DNA of 64,000 nt, from the NCBI GenBank assembly GCA_903895725.1, contig CAITUV010000044.1:1-64000 (forward strand). Reading direction: 5' to 3'. How positions within the stretch are numbered: the stretch's first letter is position 1; the number at the start of each line of letters is the position of its first letter. The position numbers and the translations under genes were made by a program. Shown here piece by piece: positions 1 through 9,043 of the stretch. The notes below the pieces were generated by a model. The model did not search any database. It was not told where the DNA came from and was given only the letters and a program-made list of their open reading frames with translations. Source of the DNA: an uncultured Myxococcales bacterium. GTDB taxonomy: Bacteria; Myxococcota_A; UBA9042; CAIXZC01.

Positions 1-266
<266 letters not shown>

Positions 267-318
267 GTCGGACCGACGGCCCCTTTCCATCCACCGGCCG
301 CTGATGCGGGCAACCCGA

Positions 319-341
319 GGGCCTGCGTACCGCAGCGGCCC
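319..341. terminator. Possible hairpin terminator between convergent genes
   Basis: GGGCC-TGCG, loop TAC, CGCA, a two-base bulge, then GGCCC form an interrupted 9-bp stem between the convergent Fis-type gene and preA. There is no T-run, so this is only a candidate bidirectional terminator. Confidence 0.35.
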
Positions 342-353
342 GGGGGGGCTGGC

Positions 354-1601
354 CTACCCCATCACGGGCGGGCGGACGGCCGGCTTGTTCGGGACTTCCT
401 TGAACGTGATCATCGGCGGGTGAGCGACGGGGCAGACGAACGAGCAGATCATGCACGCGAGGCACTTCTTCTCGTCCATGACCGGTCGGCGGCGATCGGC
501 GTTCCACGAGAGGCACTGACCACCGGCATCCTGGCAGACGACGTGGCACTGACCGCATCCGATGCAGCGATCCAGGTCGTACCGGGCAATGCCCTGGCGG
601 GCGTGGTCGAACTTGTCGGGCGTGACGATGTTCGGGAGTGCCTTTCCGACCAGCTCATCGAGCGAGGAGATCTTCTTCTCGTCCATGAAGTCGGACAGCC
701 CTTCGAGGATGTCCTCGATGATCCGATATCCGTAGTGGATGACGCCGGTCGTGATCTGGACCGACGAGGCACCGCACAGCAGGAACTCGACGACATCGAC
801 CCAGGTTTCGATCCCGCCGATTCCGGAAAGGGGCAGACCGAGGGCCGGATTTCCCGCCATCTGAGCGATGCAGCGAAGGCCGATGGGCTTGACCGCCGGT
901 CCGGAGTAACCGCTGGCCGCTCCGAAACCGAACACGTTGGGCCTGGGCGTGAAATCGTCGAGCCCGATGCCCACGAGGGCGGAGACGGTGTTGATGGCTG
1001 CGATGGCGTCAGCCCCGCCCTGCTTGGCGAACATGGCCGGCTCGTTGATGTCGGTGATGTTCGGGGTCATCTTGGCCATGACCGGGATCTTAACGTGCTT
1101 CTTGACGATCTCGGTGTACTCCTTGAGCAGGCCGAATGCCTGGCCGACTTTCATGCCCGAGCCTTCGATGGCCATATGGGGGCATGAGAAGTTGAGCTCC
1201 AGCATGTCCGCACCGGCATCTTCGGTCGCGATGGCCAGCTCCCGCCACTCGTCGCGGGAGAAGCCCATGATGCTGGCGATGACGGCCTTCCTGGGCCAGT
1301 TCTTCTTGAGGTACCGAAGGTCCTTGAGGTTGTCCTCCATGGGTCGATCGGAGATCTGCTCGACGTTCTGAAGGCCGATGAGCTTGCGCCCCTCGTAGTC
1401 GTAGCCCGCCATTCGAGGTGCGGGGTGGATGATCTCGAAAGCCCCCTTGCCGATGGTCTTGTAGACCACGCCGGCAAATCCGGCATCAAACGCGCGGCCG
1501 ACCATCTCTCCGGTGTTGGAGACCGGAGAGGAGGAGAGCATGACCGGGTTCTCGAGCTTGAGGCCGCAGAAATGGATGCTGAGGTCGTTGAGCTTTCCCA
1601 T
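354..1601 (-). CDS. preA: NAD-dependent dihydropyrimidine dehydrogenase subunit PreA
   Basis: Catalytic subunit that reduces uracil or thymine to the 5,6-dihydro form, the first step of reductive pyrimidine breakdown, in complex with PreT. The first ~310 residues are an FMN-binding TIM barrel of the dihydroorotate dehydrogenase class, with the NFSCPH motif that carries the catalytic Cys of dihydropyrimidine dehydrogenases. The last ~80 residues hold two ferredoxin-type 4Fe-4S motifs (CIGCGQCHVVC and CLACMICSFVC). At 415 residues it has the normal PreA length. It starts at ATG 1601, three bases after the preT stop, and is the last gene of the eight-gene pyrimidine operon. Function is assigned with high confidence because both partners and the following two enzymes are encoded next to it. 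Confidence 0.95.
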   Translation of the reverse strand: MGKLNDLSIHFCGLKLENPVMLSSSPVSNTGEMVGRAFDAGFAGVVYKTIGKGAFEIIHPAPRMAGYDYEGRKLIGLQNVEQISDRPMEDNLKDLRYLKKNWPRKAVIASIMGFSRDEWRELAIATEDAGADMLELNFSCPHMAIEGSGMKVGQAFGLLKEYTEIVKKHVKIPVMAKMTPNITDINEPAMFAKQGGADAIAAINTVSALVGIGLDDFTPRPNVFGFGAASGYSGPAVKPIGLRCIAQMAGNPALGLPLSGIGGIETWVDVVEFLLCGASSVQITTGVIHYGYRIIEDILEGLSDFMDEKKISSLDELVGKALPNIVTPDKFDHARQGIARYDLDRCIGCGQCHVVCQDAGGQCLSWNADRRRPVMDEKKCLACMICSFVCPVAHPPMITFKEVPNKPAVRPPVMG

Positions 1602-1604
1602 GGC

Positions 1605-2903
1605 CTACCCCCTGCTCTTCAGTTGGTCAAGGATGGCGTGGGCCGCCATCTTGCCGTCATGCACGGCCCGGGCCACGATGGAGGCCCCTCGGACGGCATC
1701 ACCGCCTGCCAGCACGAGCGGCCGGGTAGTGTGGCCGGCCCCGTCCCGGACCACGATCCGGTGCTGGGCATCGACCTGGAGGCCGAACGCAGCGGCGTTG
1801 GCCGGGGGCACGAGGCCGAGGGCTTCGACCGCGAGGTCAGCCTGGAACTCGTGCTCGGTTCCCGCCATCCGAACCGGTCTGCGGCGACCGGATGCATCGG
1901 GAGCATCCAGGCGGGTGCGGACCACCTTGAGGCCCACGAGTCGCCCCTCTTCGATGACGAAGTCGGTCGGCTGCGTGAGAATCACGAAGTGGATCCCTGC
2001 AGCGATGGCCTGCCGCTTCTCCTCCGGGTCCCCCGGCATCTCTACGAAGGAGCGCCGGTAGAACAGGTACACATCCAGGGCACCGGCCCGCCGTGCGGAG
2101 ACGGCGGCGTCCATGGCGGAATCGCCTCCTCCGACGACGGCAACGACCTTGCCCTTGACCCGGGCCGCAAATGCCTGCGGGTCGGTCTTGGCAAGCTGAA
2201 GGAAGGTCAGGGCATCGAAGATGTCCCGGCTGTCCCGGTGGGGGACATCGAGGGTCACCGAGCTCCAGGCGCCGGTGGCCAGGAAGATCGCATCGAACCC
2301 CTCGCTCGACAGGAGCCGGTCCAGGTCCGCAGCGGTCTCGACTGCCGAATTGCAGCGCAGCTCCACCCCGAGGGCGAGGATGTCCCGGATCTCCTTGTCG
2401 AGGAACTCGACCGAGAGGCGGTGCGGCGGAATCCCGTACCGAAGCATTCCTCCCGCCTCCGGCTTCCGTTCGAACACGACGGTCTTGCAGCCGGCCCTGG
2501 CCAGTTCGGCCGCGCAGGTGAGGCCGGCGGGGCCTGAGCCGATGACGGCGACCTTGCGACCGTTGGAGGGCCCTGCCTGGATGGGCTTAAAACCGGTTTG
2601 CCAGGCCCACTCGACAAGGAACCGCTGGATCTCGCCGATCCGAATGGGGCGGTCCAGCCCGGCGGCCGTGCATCCCTCGGCGCACAGGGTGCAGGTCGGA
2701 CAGACCACGGCGCAGACGCCACCCAGCGCATTGTTCTCCTTGATGACCCGGGCAGCACCCTTGAGGTTGCGCAGGCGCAGCTTCCGGATGAAGCGATCCG
2801 GCTCGGTCCCGGCGGGACAGCCGCATGCGCAAGGTGCATCATGGCACAGCAGGCAGCGTGCAGCCTCCTGCATGGCCTGGTCCATGGTGAATCCCTTCTC
2901 CAT
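1605..2903 (-). CDS. preT: NAD-dependent dihydropyrimidine dehydrogenase subunit PreT
   Basis: Flavoprotein subunit that passes electrons from NADH through FAD and Fe-S clusters to PreA. It belongs to the GltD-like family. The N-terminal ~90 residues carry the Cys-rich Fe-S region (CLLCHDAPCACGC, then CAVVCPTCTLCAEGC). An FAD dinucleotide fold follows (VIGSGPAGLTCAAELARAG), then a second nucleotide fold (VVGGGDSAMDAA) and the closing ALG/GGDAVRG region. I chose ATG 2903 because an AAGGGGGAAA ribosome-binding site sits just upstream. A TTG at 2924 would extend the protein by seven residues and overlap the preceding gene. From 2903 it is 432 residues, about the family size. Confidence 0.93.
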   Translation of the reverse strand: MEKGFTMDQAMQEAARCLLCHDAPCACGCPAGTEPDRFIRKLRLRNLKGAARVIKENNALGGVCAVVCPTCTLCAEGCTAAGLDRPIRIGEIQRFLVEWAWQTGFKPIQAGPSNGRKVAVIGSGPAGLTCAAELARAGCKTVVFERKPEAGGMLRYGIPPHRLSVEFLDKEIRDILALGVELRCNSAVETAADLDRLLSSEGFDAIFLATGAWSSVTLDVPHRDSRDIFDALTFLQLAKTDPQAFAARVKGKVVAVVGGGDSAMDAAVSARRAGALDVYLFYRRSFVEMPGDPEEKRQAIAAGIHFVILTQPTDFVIEEGRLVGLKVVRTRLDAPDASGRRRPVRMAGTEHEFQADLAVEALGLVPPANAAAFGLQVDAQHRIVVRDGAGHTTRPLVLAGGDAVRGASIVARAVHDGKMAAHAILDQLKSRG

Positions 2904-2920
2904 CGTTTCCCCCTTTGCGG

Positions 2921-4249
2921 TCAACGGCCGATGAGCGAATCGGTCCAGCCCAGGACCTCGTCGATGATGCCGATGGACTCATCGATTTCGGCCCTCGTGA
3001 TCGTGAGCGGCGGCGAGATGAACAGGAAGTCCCACTTGGCAAACAGGTAGAGCCCGAGCGCGTACAGCCGCTTGGTGAACTCGCCCGAGACGTTCCGGAT
3101 GCAATCCGCGTAGCCGGCCAGGGGAGCGTGCGTGGCCCGATTCGAGGTCAGCTCGATGCAGGCCCACAGCCCCTTGCAACGCACATCGCCCACGGACGGA
3201 TGGCGGTCCATCAGCTCCTTGAGCTTGCCATGGAGGTACTCGCCGTCCAGGCGGGACTTCTCGATGAGGTTGTCCTTGCGGTAGACCTCGATGTTGGCCA
3301 CGCCGGCAGCGCAGGCAAGGGCATGTCCCTGGTAGGTGAGCCCGCCGACGAAGGGACGCTGCGTGAACACCTCGTGGACCTTGTCATTCCAGATCATGGC
3401 ACCGAGCTGGATGTAGCCCGAGGTGATTCCCTTGGCCGTGGTGATGATGTCCGGCACCACGTCGAAGTGCTCGATTCCGAACCAGCGGCCCGCGCGCCCC
3501 CAGCCGGCCATGACCTCGTCGCTGACCATGAGGATGCCGTTCTCGTCGCAGAGCTGGCGGACCCCCTTCACGAACTCGACAGGCGGGACGATGATCCCGT
3601 TGGTCCCGATGATCGGCTCCATGAAGATGGCAGCGATGGTCTTGGGCCCGTCCATCTGCACCTGCGCCTTGAGCGTCTGGAGGCAGGCGGTGCCGCAGCT
3701 CTGGTTGTCCTTGTAGCCCAGCGGGCAGTGATAGCAGTAGGGGTAGAAGTACTTGGTGACCCCGGGGATTCCAGGCTCGGAGGGCCAGCGGCGAGGGTCG
3801 CCGGTGAGGGTGACGGCACCGGAGGTCGCTCCGTGGTATCCGTGCCAGGAGGAGTAGATCTTCTGCCTCCCGGTGGCCCAGCGGACGGCCTTGATCGCGT
3901 TTTCCACCGCGTCGGCCCCCGCATTGGTGAAGAAGACGTGGTTGAGGTCACCGGGGGTGACCTCGGCGACCATGGAGGCAAGCTTCGCCTTGGGTTCCGT
4001 GGCAAACTGGGTTCCCACGTAGCAGAGCTTGTCCATCTGCGCCTTCATGGCGTCGAGAACGTGCTTGTTGCCATGGCCGATGTTGACGCACAGCAGTCCA
4101 GCGCAGAAGTCGATGTAGCGCTTGCCGTTGACATCCCACATGTAGATGCCTTCGGCCCGGTCGATGACGAGCGGTTCTCCCTTGCCCTGCACGACCCACG
4201 GGTACACGACGTTGGCACGATCCAGCTTGAGTATCTCTTCCCGAGTCAT
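2921..4249 (-). CDS. Class III aminotransferase, probable beta-alanine aminotransferase
   Basis: PLP-dependent class III (omega) aminotransferase of about 442 residues. It contains the class III landmarks: a substrate-side FTNAGADAVENAIK segment, the cofactor-binding DEVMAGWGRAG motif, and TAKGITSGY with the Lys that should form the Schiff base. Between dihydropyrimidine enzymes, the natural substrate is beta-alanine, giving malonate semialdehyde, with pyruvate or 2-oxoglutarate as acceptor. That substrate is inferred from context; the family also includes 4-aminobutyrate and taurine enzymes. ATG 4249 is chosen because AAGGAGG lies seven bases upstream. An earlier in-frame start at 4324 lacks such a site and adds a non-conserved leader. 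Confidence 0.85.
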   Translation of the reverse strand: MTREEILKLDRANVVYPWVVQGKGEPLVIDRAEGIYMWDVNGKRYIDFCAGLLCVNIGHGNKHVLDAMKAQMDKLCYVGTQFATEPKAKLASMVAEVTPGDLNHVFFTNAGADAVENAIKAVRWATGRQKIYSSWHGYHGATSGAVTLTGDPRRWPSEPGIPGVTKYFYPYCYHCPLGYKDNQSCGTACLQTLKAQVQMDGPKTIAAIFMEPIIGTNGIIVPPVEFVKGVRQLCDENGILMVSDEVMAGWGRAGRWFGIEHFDVVPDIITTAKGITSGYIQLGAMIWNDKVHEVFTQRPFVGGLTYQGHALACAAGVANIEVYRKDNLIEKSRLDGEYLHGKLKELMDRHPSVGDVRCKGLWACIELTSNRATHAPLAGYADCIRNVSGEFTKRLYALGLYLFAKWDFLFISPPLTITRAEIDESIGIIDEVLGWTDSLIGR

Positions 4250-4343
4250 TCCATGTCCTCCTTGGTACGAATCCAGAAAGCTCAGCTTCCCGAGGATGGC
4301 AGGGCGCGGAGCACCCTCCCACACGGAGCCTCCACGGCCGATC

Positions 4344-5723
4344 CTACAACGTCCCTCCTGGCCGCCGTTTCACGAACTTGCCCCAGCCTTCTTCACCCAC
4401 GAATTTCCCTTCCTTGGCAACGATGCGGCCCCGGGAGAGGGTGACATGCGGGTAGCCCTTGACCTTGTATCCTTCGAACGGCGACCAGTCGCAATTGGTC
4501 TGGAGATTGGCTGCAGAGAGCGTGACCTGGCGGTCCGGGTCCCAGACCACGATGTCTGCGTCGCTTCCGACGGCGATGGTCCCCTTTTCGGGGTACATGC
4601 CGAAGAGACGTGCCGGGTTGGCTGCGGTCAGCTCGACCATGCGGTTGAGCGAGAAGTGCCCCTGCCCCACGCCGAAAGTGTACATCAGGGGCATCATGGT
4701 TTCGACGCCGGGCATTCCGAAGGGGATCTTGCGGAAGTCGCCGCTCCACATGGCCTTCTGCTTCGTGTCGAAGGTGCAGGTATCGGTTCCGACCACCTGG
4801 ACGGAGCGCTCCTGGAGCCCCTTCCAGAGGCGGCGGCAGTTGTCCGCGTGGCGAAGCTGAGGACAGGTGCCGTAGAGGTGACCGTTCTTTCCCTTGAACA
4901 GCTCCTCGTTGAGCAGGAGGTACTGGGGGCAGGTCTCGGCCTGCACGTCCACACCGCGGGCCTGGCCGCGAAGCACCTCGTCGTTGCCCTTGCCGGTGGA
5001 CATGTGGACGATGTAGAGCCGACCGTGGGTCTCCTCGGCCCAGCGGATGGCACGGGAGATGGCTTCGGCCTCGGTGTAGTCGGGACGGGTGATGGCATGG
5101 CCCCACGCCCCCAGCTCCTGGGCCTGCGGCCCGTACTTGCGCAGGAGCATCTGGATGGCATCGTCGTTTTCCGCGTGGACGAGGATGCGGGCACCGTTGC
5201 GGGAGGTGGCGTCGAGGGCCTGGAGCAGGGTTCCGTCGTCCGCGATCCATCCCTGGCTGCGGTAGACCATGAACATCTTGAACGAGGGGATTCCATAGTC
5301 GACGACGGAATCGAATTCCTTCTCGGCCATTTCCCAGTCGGTGATTCCACCGTGGAGGGCGTAGTCCGTGGCGACGCGGCCATCGGCGAGCTGGCGACGG
5401 CCTTCCACCGCCTCCATGATCGACTTGCCCTTGGACTGGATGGCGAAGTCCACGAGCATGGTGACTCCGCCGCAGGCACCGGCCTTGGTCCCGTTGGCGA
5501 AGTCGTCCTTGCTGACCGTGCCGCAGAAGGGGAGCTCGAGGTGGACGTGGACGTCGATGCCGCCGGGCATGACGAACTTGCCGGTCGCGTCGATGACGGT
5601 GGCACCGGGCACATCGGGCAGGTGAGCGGCAATGGCCTCGATGCGTCCCTTGCTGATGCCCACGTCGGCCCGGTACGTCTCGGCCGCGGTGACGACGGTT
5701 CCGTTCCGGATGATCGTATCCAT
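4344..5723 (-). CDS. hydA: Dihydropyrimidinase (D-hydantoinase)
   Basis: Amidohydrolase that opens the ring of dihydrouracil or dihydrothymine to the N-carbamoyl beta-amino acid, the second step of the pathway. Metal-site residues are visible in order: GGIDVHVHLE (the HxH pair), SFKMFMVY (the Lys that is carboxylated), HAEND, IVHMSTGKG and the late GTDTCTFDTKQK Asp. Its length (459 residues from ATG 5723) is exactly that of bacterial dihydropyrimidinases. An AGGAGG ribosome-binding site precedes 5723. Allantoinase and dihydroorotase are related, but the overall match and the neighbours favour dihydropyrimidinase. Confidence 0.94.
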   Translation of the reverse strand: MDTIIRNGTVVTAAETYRADVGISKGRIEAIAAHLPDVPGATVIDATGKFVMPGGIDVHVHLELPFCGTVSKDDFANGTKAGACGGVTMLVDFAIQSKGKSIMEAVEGRRQLADGRVATDYALHGGITDWEMAEKEFDSVVDYGIPSFKMFMVYRSQGWIADDGTLLQALDATSRNGARILVHAENDDAIQMLLRKYGPQAQELGAWGHAITRPDYTEAEAISRAIRWAEETHGRLYIVHMSTGKGNDEVLRGQARGVDVQAETCPQYLLLNEELFKGKNGHLYGTCPQLRHADNCRRLWKGLQERSVQVVGTDTCTFDTKQKAMWSGDFRKIPFGMPGVETMMPLMYTFGVGQGHFSLNRMVELTAANPARLFGMYPEKGTIAVGSDADIVVWDPDRQVTLSAANLQTNCDWSPFEGYKVKGYPHVTLSRGRIVAKEGKFVGEEGWGKFVKRRPGGTL

Positions 5724-5733
5724 GGTGTGCCTC

Positions 5734-6399
5734 CTATCTGGGCCCGCCCATCTCCCGCAGGCTCGGGGAGACGGTGAGGGTCGGTTCCGTGACGGCCTGG
5801 ACTTCGGCGGGGGTCCAGCCTGGGGCCACCTCGTCCAGGACGAGGCCATCCGGCGTGACCCGGATGACGGCCAGGTCGGTGATGATGAGGTTGACGCAGC
5901 GCTTGCCGGTAAGGGGGTAGGTGCACTCCTTGACGATCTTGATCTCCCCCTCCTTGGAGGTGTGCGTCATGAGGGCAACCACCTTCTTGGTCCCGCACAC
6001 GAGGTCCATGGCACCGCCGACCCCGGGGACGCGGCCGCCGGGGACGTGCCAGTTGGCAATGTCCCCGTGTTGCGAGACCTGGAAGGCCCCAAGGAAGGTC
6101 ATGTCAAGATGCCCACCCCGGATCATGACGAACGAATCGGCCTGGGACGAGACGGCTCCGCCGGGCCGGATCTCGACGGCCTGCTTGGCTGCGTTGACGA
6201 CGTCGGGGTCCTCGGTCCCGGGGGCAGCCAGCGGCCCCATGCCGAGCAGGCCGTTTTCCGAGTGGATGACCACGTCACGGCTGCCGAGGTACTCCGGGAT
6301 GAGGTTGGGAAGGCCGATGCCCATGTTGACGTACATGCCGTCCTGGATCTCCTGGGCTGCCCTCCACGCCATCTGCTCCTTGCTGCATCCTGCTCTCAT
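5734..6399 (-). CDS. 3-oxoacid-type CoA-transferase subunit B
   Basis: Beta subunit of a family I CoA-transferase (AtoA/ScoB type), about 221 residues. The catalytic Glu lies in HSENGLLGMGP, which matches the SENG active-site motif; family I enzymes form a glutamyl-CoA thioester there. It follows the alpha subunit by 39 bases, has AGGAG upstream of ATG 6399, and is ten bases from the dihydropyrimidinase gene. Annotated relatives use succinyl-CoA and acetoacetate. In this operon a carboxylate from beta-alanine breakdown, such as malonate, is a plausible acceptor, but that is inference. Confidence 0.9.
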   Translation of the reverse strand: MRAGCSKEQMAWRAAQEIQDGMYVNMGIGLPNLIPEYLGSRDVVIHSENGLLGMGPLAAPGTEDPDVVNAAKQAVEIRPGGAVSSQADSFVMIRGGHLDMTFLGAFQVSQHGDIANWHVPGGRVPGVGGAMDLVCGTKKVVALMTHTSKEGEIKIVKECTYPLTGKRCVNLIITDLAVIRVTPDGLVLDEVAPGWTPAEVQAVTEPTLTVSPSLREMGGPR

Positions 6400-6438
6400 G
6401 TCGTAACTCCTGCGTTCGCGCCAGGTGTTTCGTCGTGT

Positions 6439-7137
6439 TCAGACCCGCTTCTCGAACAGCTCACCCTTGACCACGCGCTGGACGAAGATTCCCGGCGTGT
6501 GCACCTGGTCCGGGTCGATGGCTCCCGGCTCCACCAGGTTCTCCACCTCGGCGATGGTCACCGCGGCGGCACCGGCCATGACCGCGTTGTAGTTGCGAGC
6601 GGTGCGACGGTAGACCAGGTTGCCCATTCGGTCCCCCGTATGGGCCTTCACGAGGGCGAAATCGGCCTTGAGCGGAAGCTCGAGCAGGTACTCCTTGCCG
6701 TCGATGACCCGGGTCTCCTTGCCGACAGCCAGCTCGGTCCCGACTCCGACTGGCGTGTACACGCCTCCGAGGCCCGCTACGGCCAGCCGGATCCGCTCGT
6801 TGAGCGTGCCCTGGGGCATGATTTCGACGGTCACCTCGTGCTTCTCGTACATGTCGAGGAACCAGTCGAGACGGGCCACCGGTCCGGGGAAGGAGCCCAC
6901 GAACTTGCGCACCTGGCGGTTCTTGAACAGCAGCGCCACGCCGAAGGCTCCCCCCTTCTTGAGGTCGATGGAGCCGATGTTGTTGCTGATGATGGTGAGG
7001 TCCTTGACCCCCTTCTCCAGCACCGCCCGGATGAGATTCTCCGGGATCCCGCAAAGACCGAAGCCGCCGGTCATGATCACGGCACCGTCCCGGATATCGT
7101 GGATGGCAGCCATGGAGCCGGCAAATGTCTTGTCCAT
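6439..7137 (-). CDS. 3-oxoacid-type CoA-transferase subunit A
   Basis: Alpha subunit of the same family I CoA-transferase (AtoD/ScoA type). The N-terminal IMTGGFGLCGIPENLI segment is the glycine-rich CoA-binding signature. About 232 residues from ATG 7137, which has GGAGAG upstream; an earlier start at 7164 only adds a poor leader. Alpha and beta lie in the usual order. The pair sits between the aldehyde oxidoreductase and the dihydropyrimidinase, so its product likely belongs to the same pathway. Confidence 0.9.
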   Translation of the reverse strand: MDKTFAGSMAAIHDIRDGAVIMTGGFGLCGIPENLIRAVLEKGVKDLTIISNNIGSIDLKKGGAFGVALLFKNRQVRKFVGSFPGPVARLDWFLDMYEKHEVTVEIMPQGTLNERIRLAVAGLGGVYTPVGVGTELAVGKETRVIDGKEYLLELPLKADFALVKAHTGDRMGNLVYRRTARNYNAVMAGAAAVTIAEVENLVEPGAIDPDQVHTPGIFVQRVVKGELFEKRV

Positions 7138-7181
7138 GTCATCTCTCCGTGCCGACGGGCGCAAGCCCGGTCGGCCAACGC

Positions 7182-9023
7182 TCAGGCCCCCATCCCGAGC
7201 CCGAGCTCGTCGAGCTTCTCTCGGGTGGGGATTCCCTCGTCATCCCAACTTCGAAGCTGGTAGTAGTGGTACAGCATGTTGCCGATGTCGGGCAAAACCC
7301 CCTTGGCCCTGCCATCGGGCTTGGCGCCAGCGTAGAGCCGCGGCGGCAGGACATCGTCCTTGCGGCTGATTCCGAGACGCACGTTGTACATCCGTTTCAG
7401 GTTGAACAGCCGTTCGCCGACCAGGAGCACGTCGCCCATGGACATGTCCCAGCCGCAGACCAAGTTGAGCCACCGGCCGATGGTGACCGGGCCGACCCCG
7501 CCCAGGAAGAGGAACTTGCACATCCCCAGCGGGTTGAACACGGACAGGTAGTTCTGGAGGTTCACCACGATGGGCGGCTTGTCGTCCGAGCGATGGGGAT
7601 CGGGCGGCGTGACATAGCCGAAGTCGGGGGCCTTGACCCCTCGGTCGAGGAAGTAGGAGAGGGCCTCGAGATGGCAGGCACCGCGCACGGCGGTGACGTA
7701 GTTGAGGGCCATGCTCACGTGCCCGCGTGGGTCATGGGCCGGATACTCGAGCCCCTTGGTGTGGACAGCGAATTCCTCGGCACCGCGGCCGAGCTCCTGT
7801 GCGGCCAGGCGGACCCCCTTTCCGAGGAGCCGCCCCACCCTCTCCTGGCGGCCGATGGCGTTGACCAGGTAGAGCATGGAGGGAGCATCGAAATGGAGCG
7901 GAACTCCGTCGGTGTCGGAGGTGGTGATGAGCCCGCGCTCGAAGGCCTCGAGACCGAAGGCCACCACGGCCCCCGTGGAGATCGTATCGATGCCGTACCG
8001 ATTGCACAGCTCATTGGCCTGCACGATGGCCAGCGGGTCATCGACGAGGCAGTTGGCCCCGAGCATGCCGAGAGTCTCGTACTCGGGGCCGTGTCCGAAC
8101 AGCCCCTTGTCCGCGACCTTGTAGATCTTGCCGCACCGGATGGGGCATGCGTAGCACGCGTAGTGGTGGTCGAGCATGCCGGGTTGGATGGCCTGCCCGG
8201 TGATGCGCTTTGCACCTTCGGGCCAGGATCCGAGCTTCCAGTTGCGGATAGGGAGGTCACCATAGGCCTCGACGGTCACGACGCCGCCGGAGGTGCCGAA
8301 GTCATGGAGCCCCTGGGTGTTCTTGCGGATCTTGGGGATCTCCTCCTTGAGGTGGGCATTGAGCCCCGAGGCGTCGGCAAGGGGTACTCGGGATTTCGGG
8401 TCTCCCTCGACGACGATGGCCTTGAGGTTCTTGCCCCCCATGACGGCCCCGGGGCCACCCCGGGCAGCGACGCGGGTGTTCGGGGGGTCGAAGATGATGC
8501 TCGAGATGAGAACCGCCTTCTCGCCGGCCGGCCCGATCGTGGCAACCCGGGCCTTTTCTCCGACCTCGGACCGAAGCTGCTCCCCGGTATCGTAGACATC
8601 CCGGCCCCAGAGGTGCTGTGCGCTTCGGATTTCGGCCCCCTGGGCGGTGACGTACAGGTACACCGGAGCGGCCGCACGACCGACGATGCAGATTCCGTCC
8701 AACCCGGTGCGGCGAAACTCAGCGGGCCAGTGTCCGCCCACGGTGGCCTCGTTCCAGATGCCCGTCTGCGGCGAACGACAGCAGACCGACAGCTTGGAAG
8801 TGCCCGGAAGCGGGGTCCCGGTGAAGATTCCCGACATGAAGTAGAGCGGGCTGTCGGGGTGAAGAGGTCCCAGCGCCTCCTCGAAGTCGTCGAACAGCCT
8901 GCGGGCGGCCAGCCCCGAGCCGAGGAAGTACTTTCGGGCCTCGGCTTCAGCGAACTCGGTCACCTGAGTCTGTCCCGCCTCGAGATCCACTTCCAGGATG
9001 CGGCCGAAGAAGCCGTTTGGCAT
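7182..9023 (-). CDS. Aldehyde:ferredoxin oxidoreductase family protein (tungstopterin enzyme)
   Basis: 613-residue member of the AOR family: an N-terminal AOR domain (from about residue 5, GRILEVDLEAG) and the long C-terminal domain. The Fe-S ligands are CYACPIRC (CxxCxxxC) near the middle plus a late Cys in NPLGMCKF. Family enzymes hold a tungsten (or molybdenum) bis-pterin and oxidise aldehydes to acids with ferredoxin. Its place between beta-ureidopropionase and the CoA-transferase suggests the substrate is malonate semialdehyde made by the aminotransferase; this is inference. It starts at ATG 9023 behind GAGGAGG, 20 bases after the first gene of the operon. An oxygen-sensitive AOR suggests pyrimidine use under low oxygen. 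Confidence 0.92.
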   Translation of the reverse strand: MPNGFFGRILEVDLEAGQTQVTEFAEAEARKYFLGSGLAARRLFDDFEEALGPLHPDSPLYFMSGIFTGTPLPGTSKLSVCCRSPQTGIWNEATVGGHWPAEFRRTGLDGICIVGRAAAPVYLYVTAQGAEIRSAQHLWGRDVYDTGEQLRSEVGEKARVATIGPAGEKAVLISSIIFDPPNTRVAARGGPGAVMGGKNLKAIVVEGDPKSRVPLADASGLNAHLKEEIPKIRKNTQGLHDFGTSGGVVTVEAYGDLPIRNWKLGSWPEGAKRITGQAIQPGMLDHHYACYACPIRCGKIYKVADKGLFGHGPEYETLGMLGANCLVDDPLAIVQANELCNRYGIDTISTGAVVAFGLEAFERGLITTSDTDGVPLHFDAPSMLYLVNAIGRQERVGRLLGKGVRLAAQELGRGAEEFAVHTKGLEYPAHDPRGHVSMALNYVTAVRGACHLEALSYFLDRGVKAPDFGYVTPPDPHRSDDKPPIVVNLQNYLSVFNPLGMCKFLFLGGVGPVTIGRWLNLVCGWDMSMGDVLLVGERLFNLKRMYNVRLGISRKDDVLPPRLYAGAKPDGRAKGVLPDIGNMLYHYYQLRSWDDEGIPTREKLDELGLGMGA

Positions 9024-9043
9024 GGTGCCTCCTCGCAGTGCGA

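Noticed and set aside
2915..4444. Plus-strand frame of 509 residues opposite the aminotransferase
   Set aside because: Asp/Gly/Val-rich antisense product without domain or ribosome-binding site.
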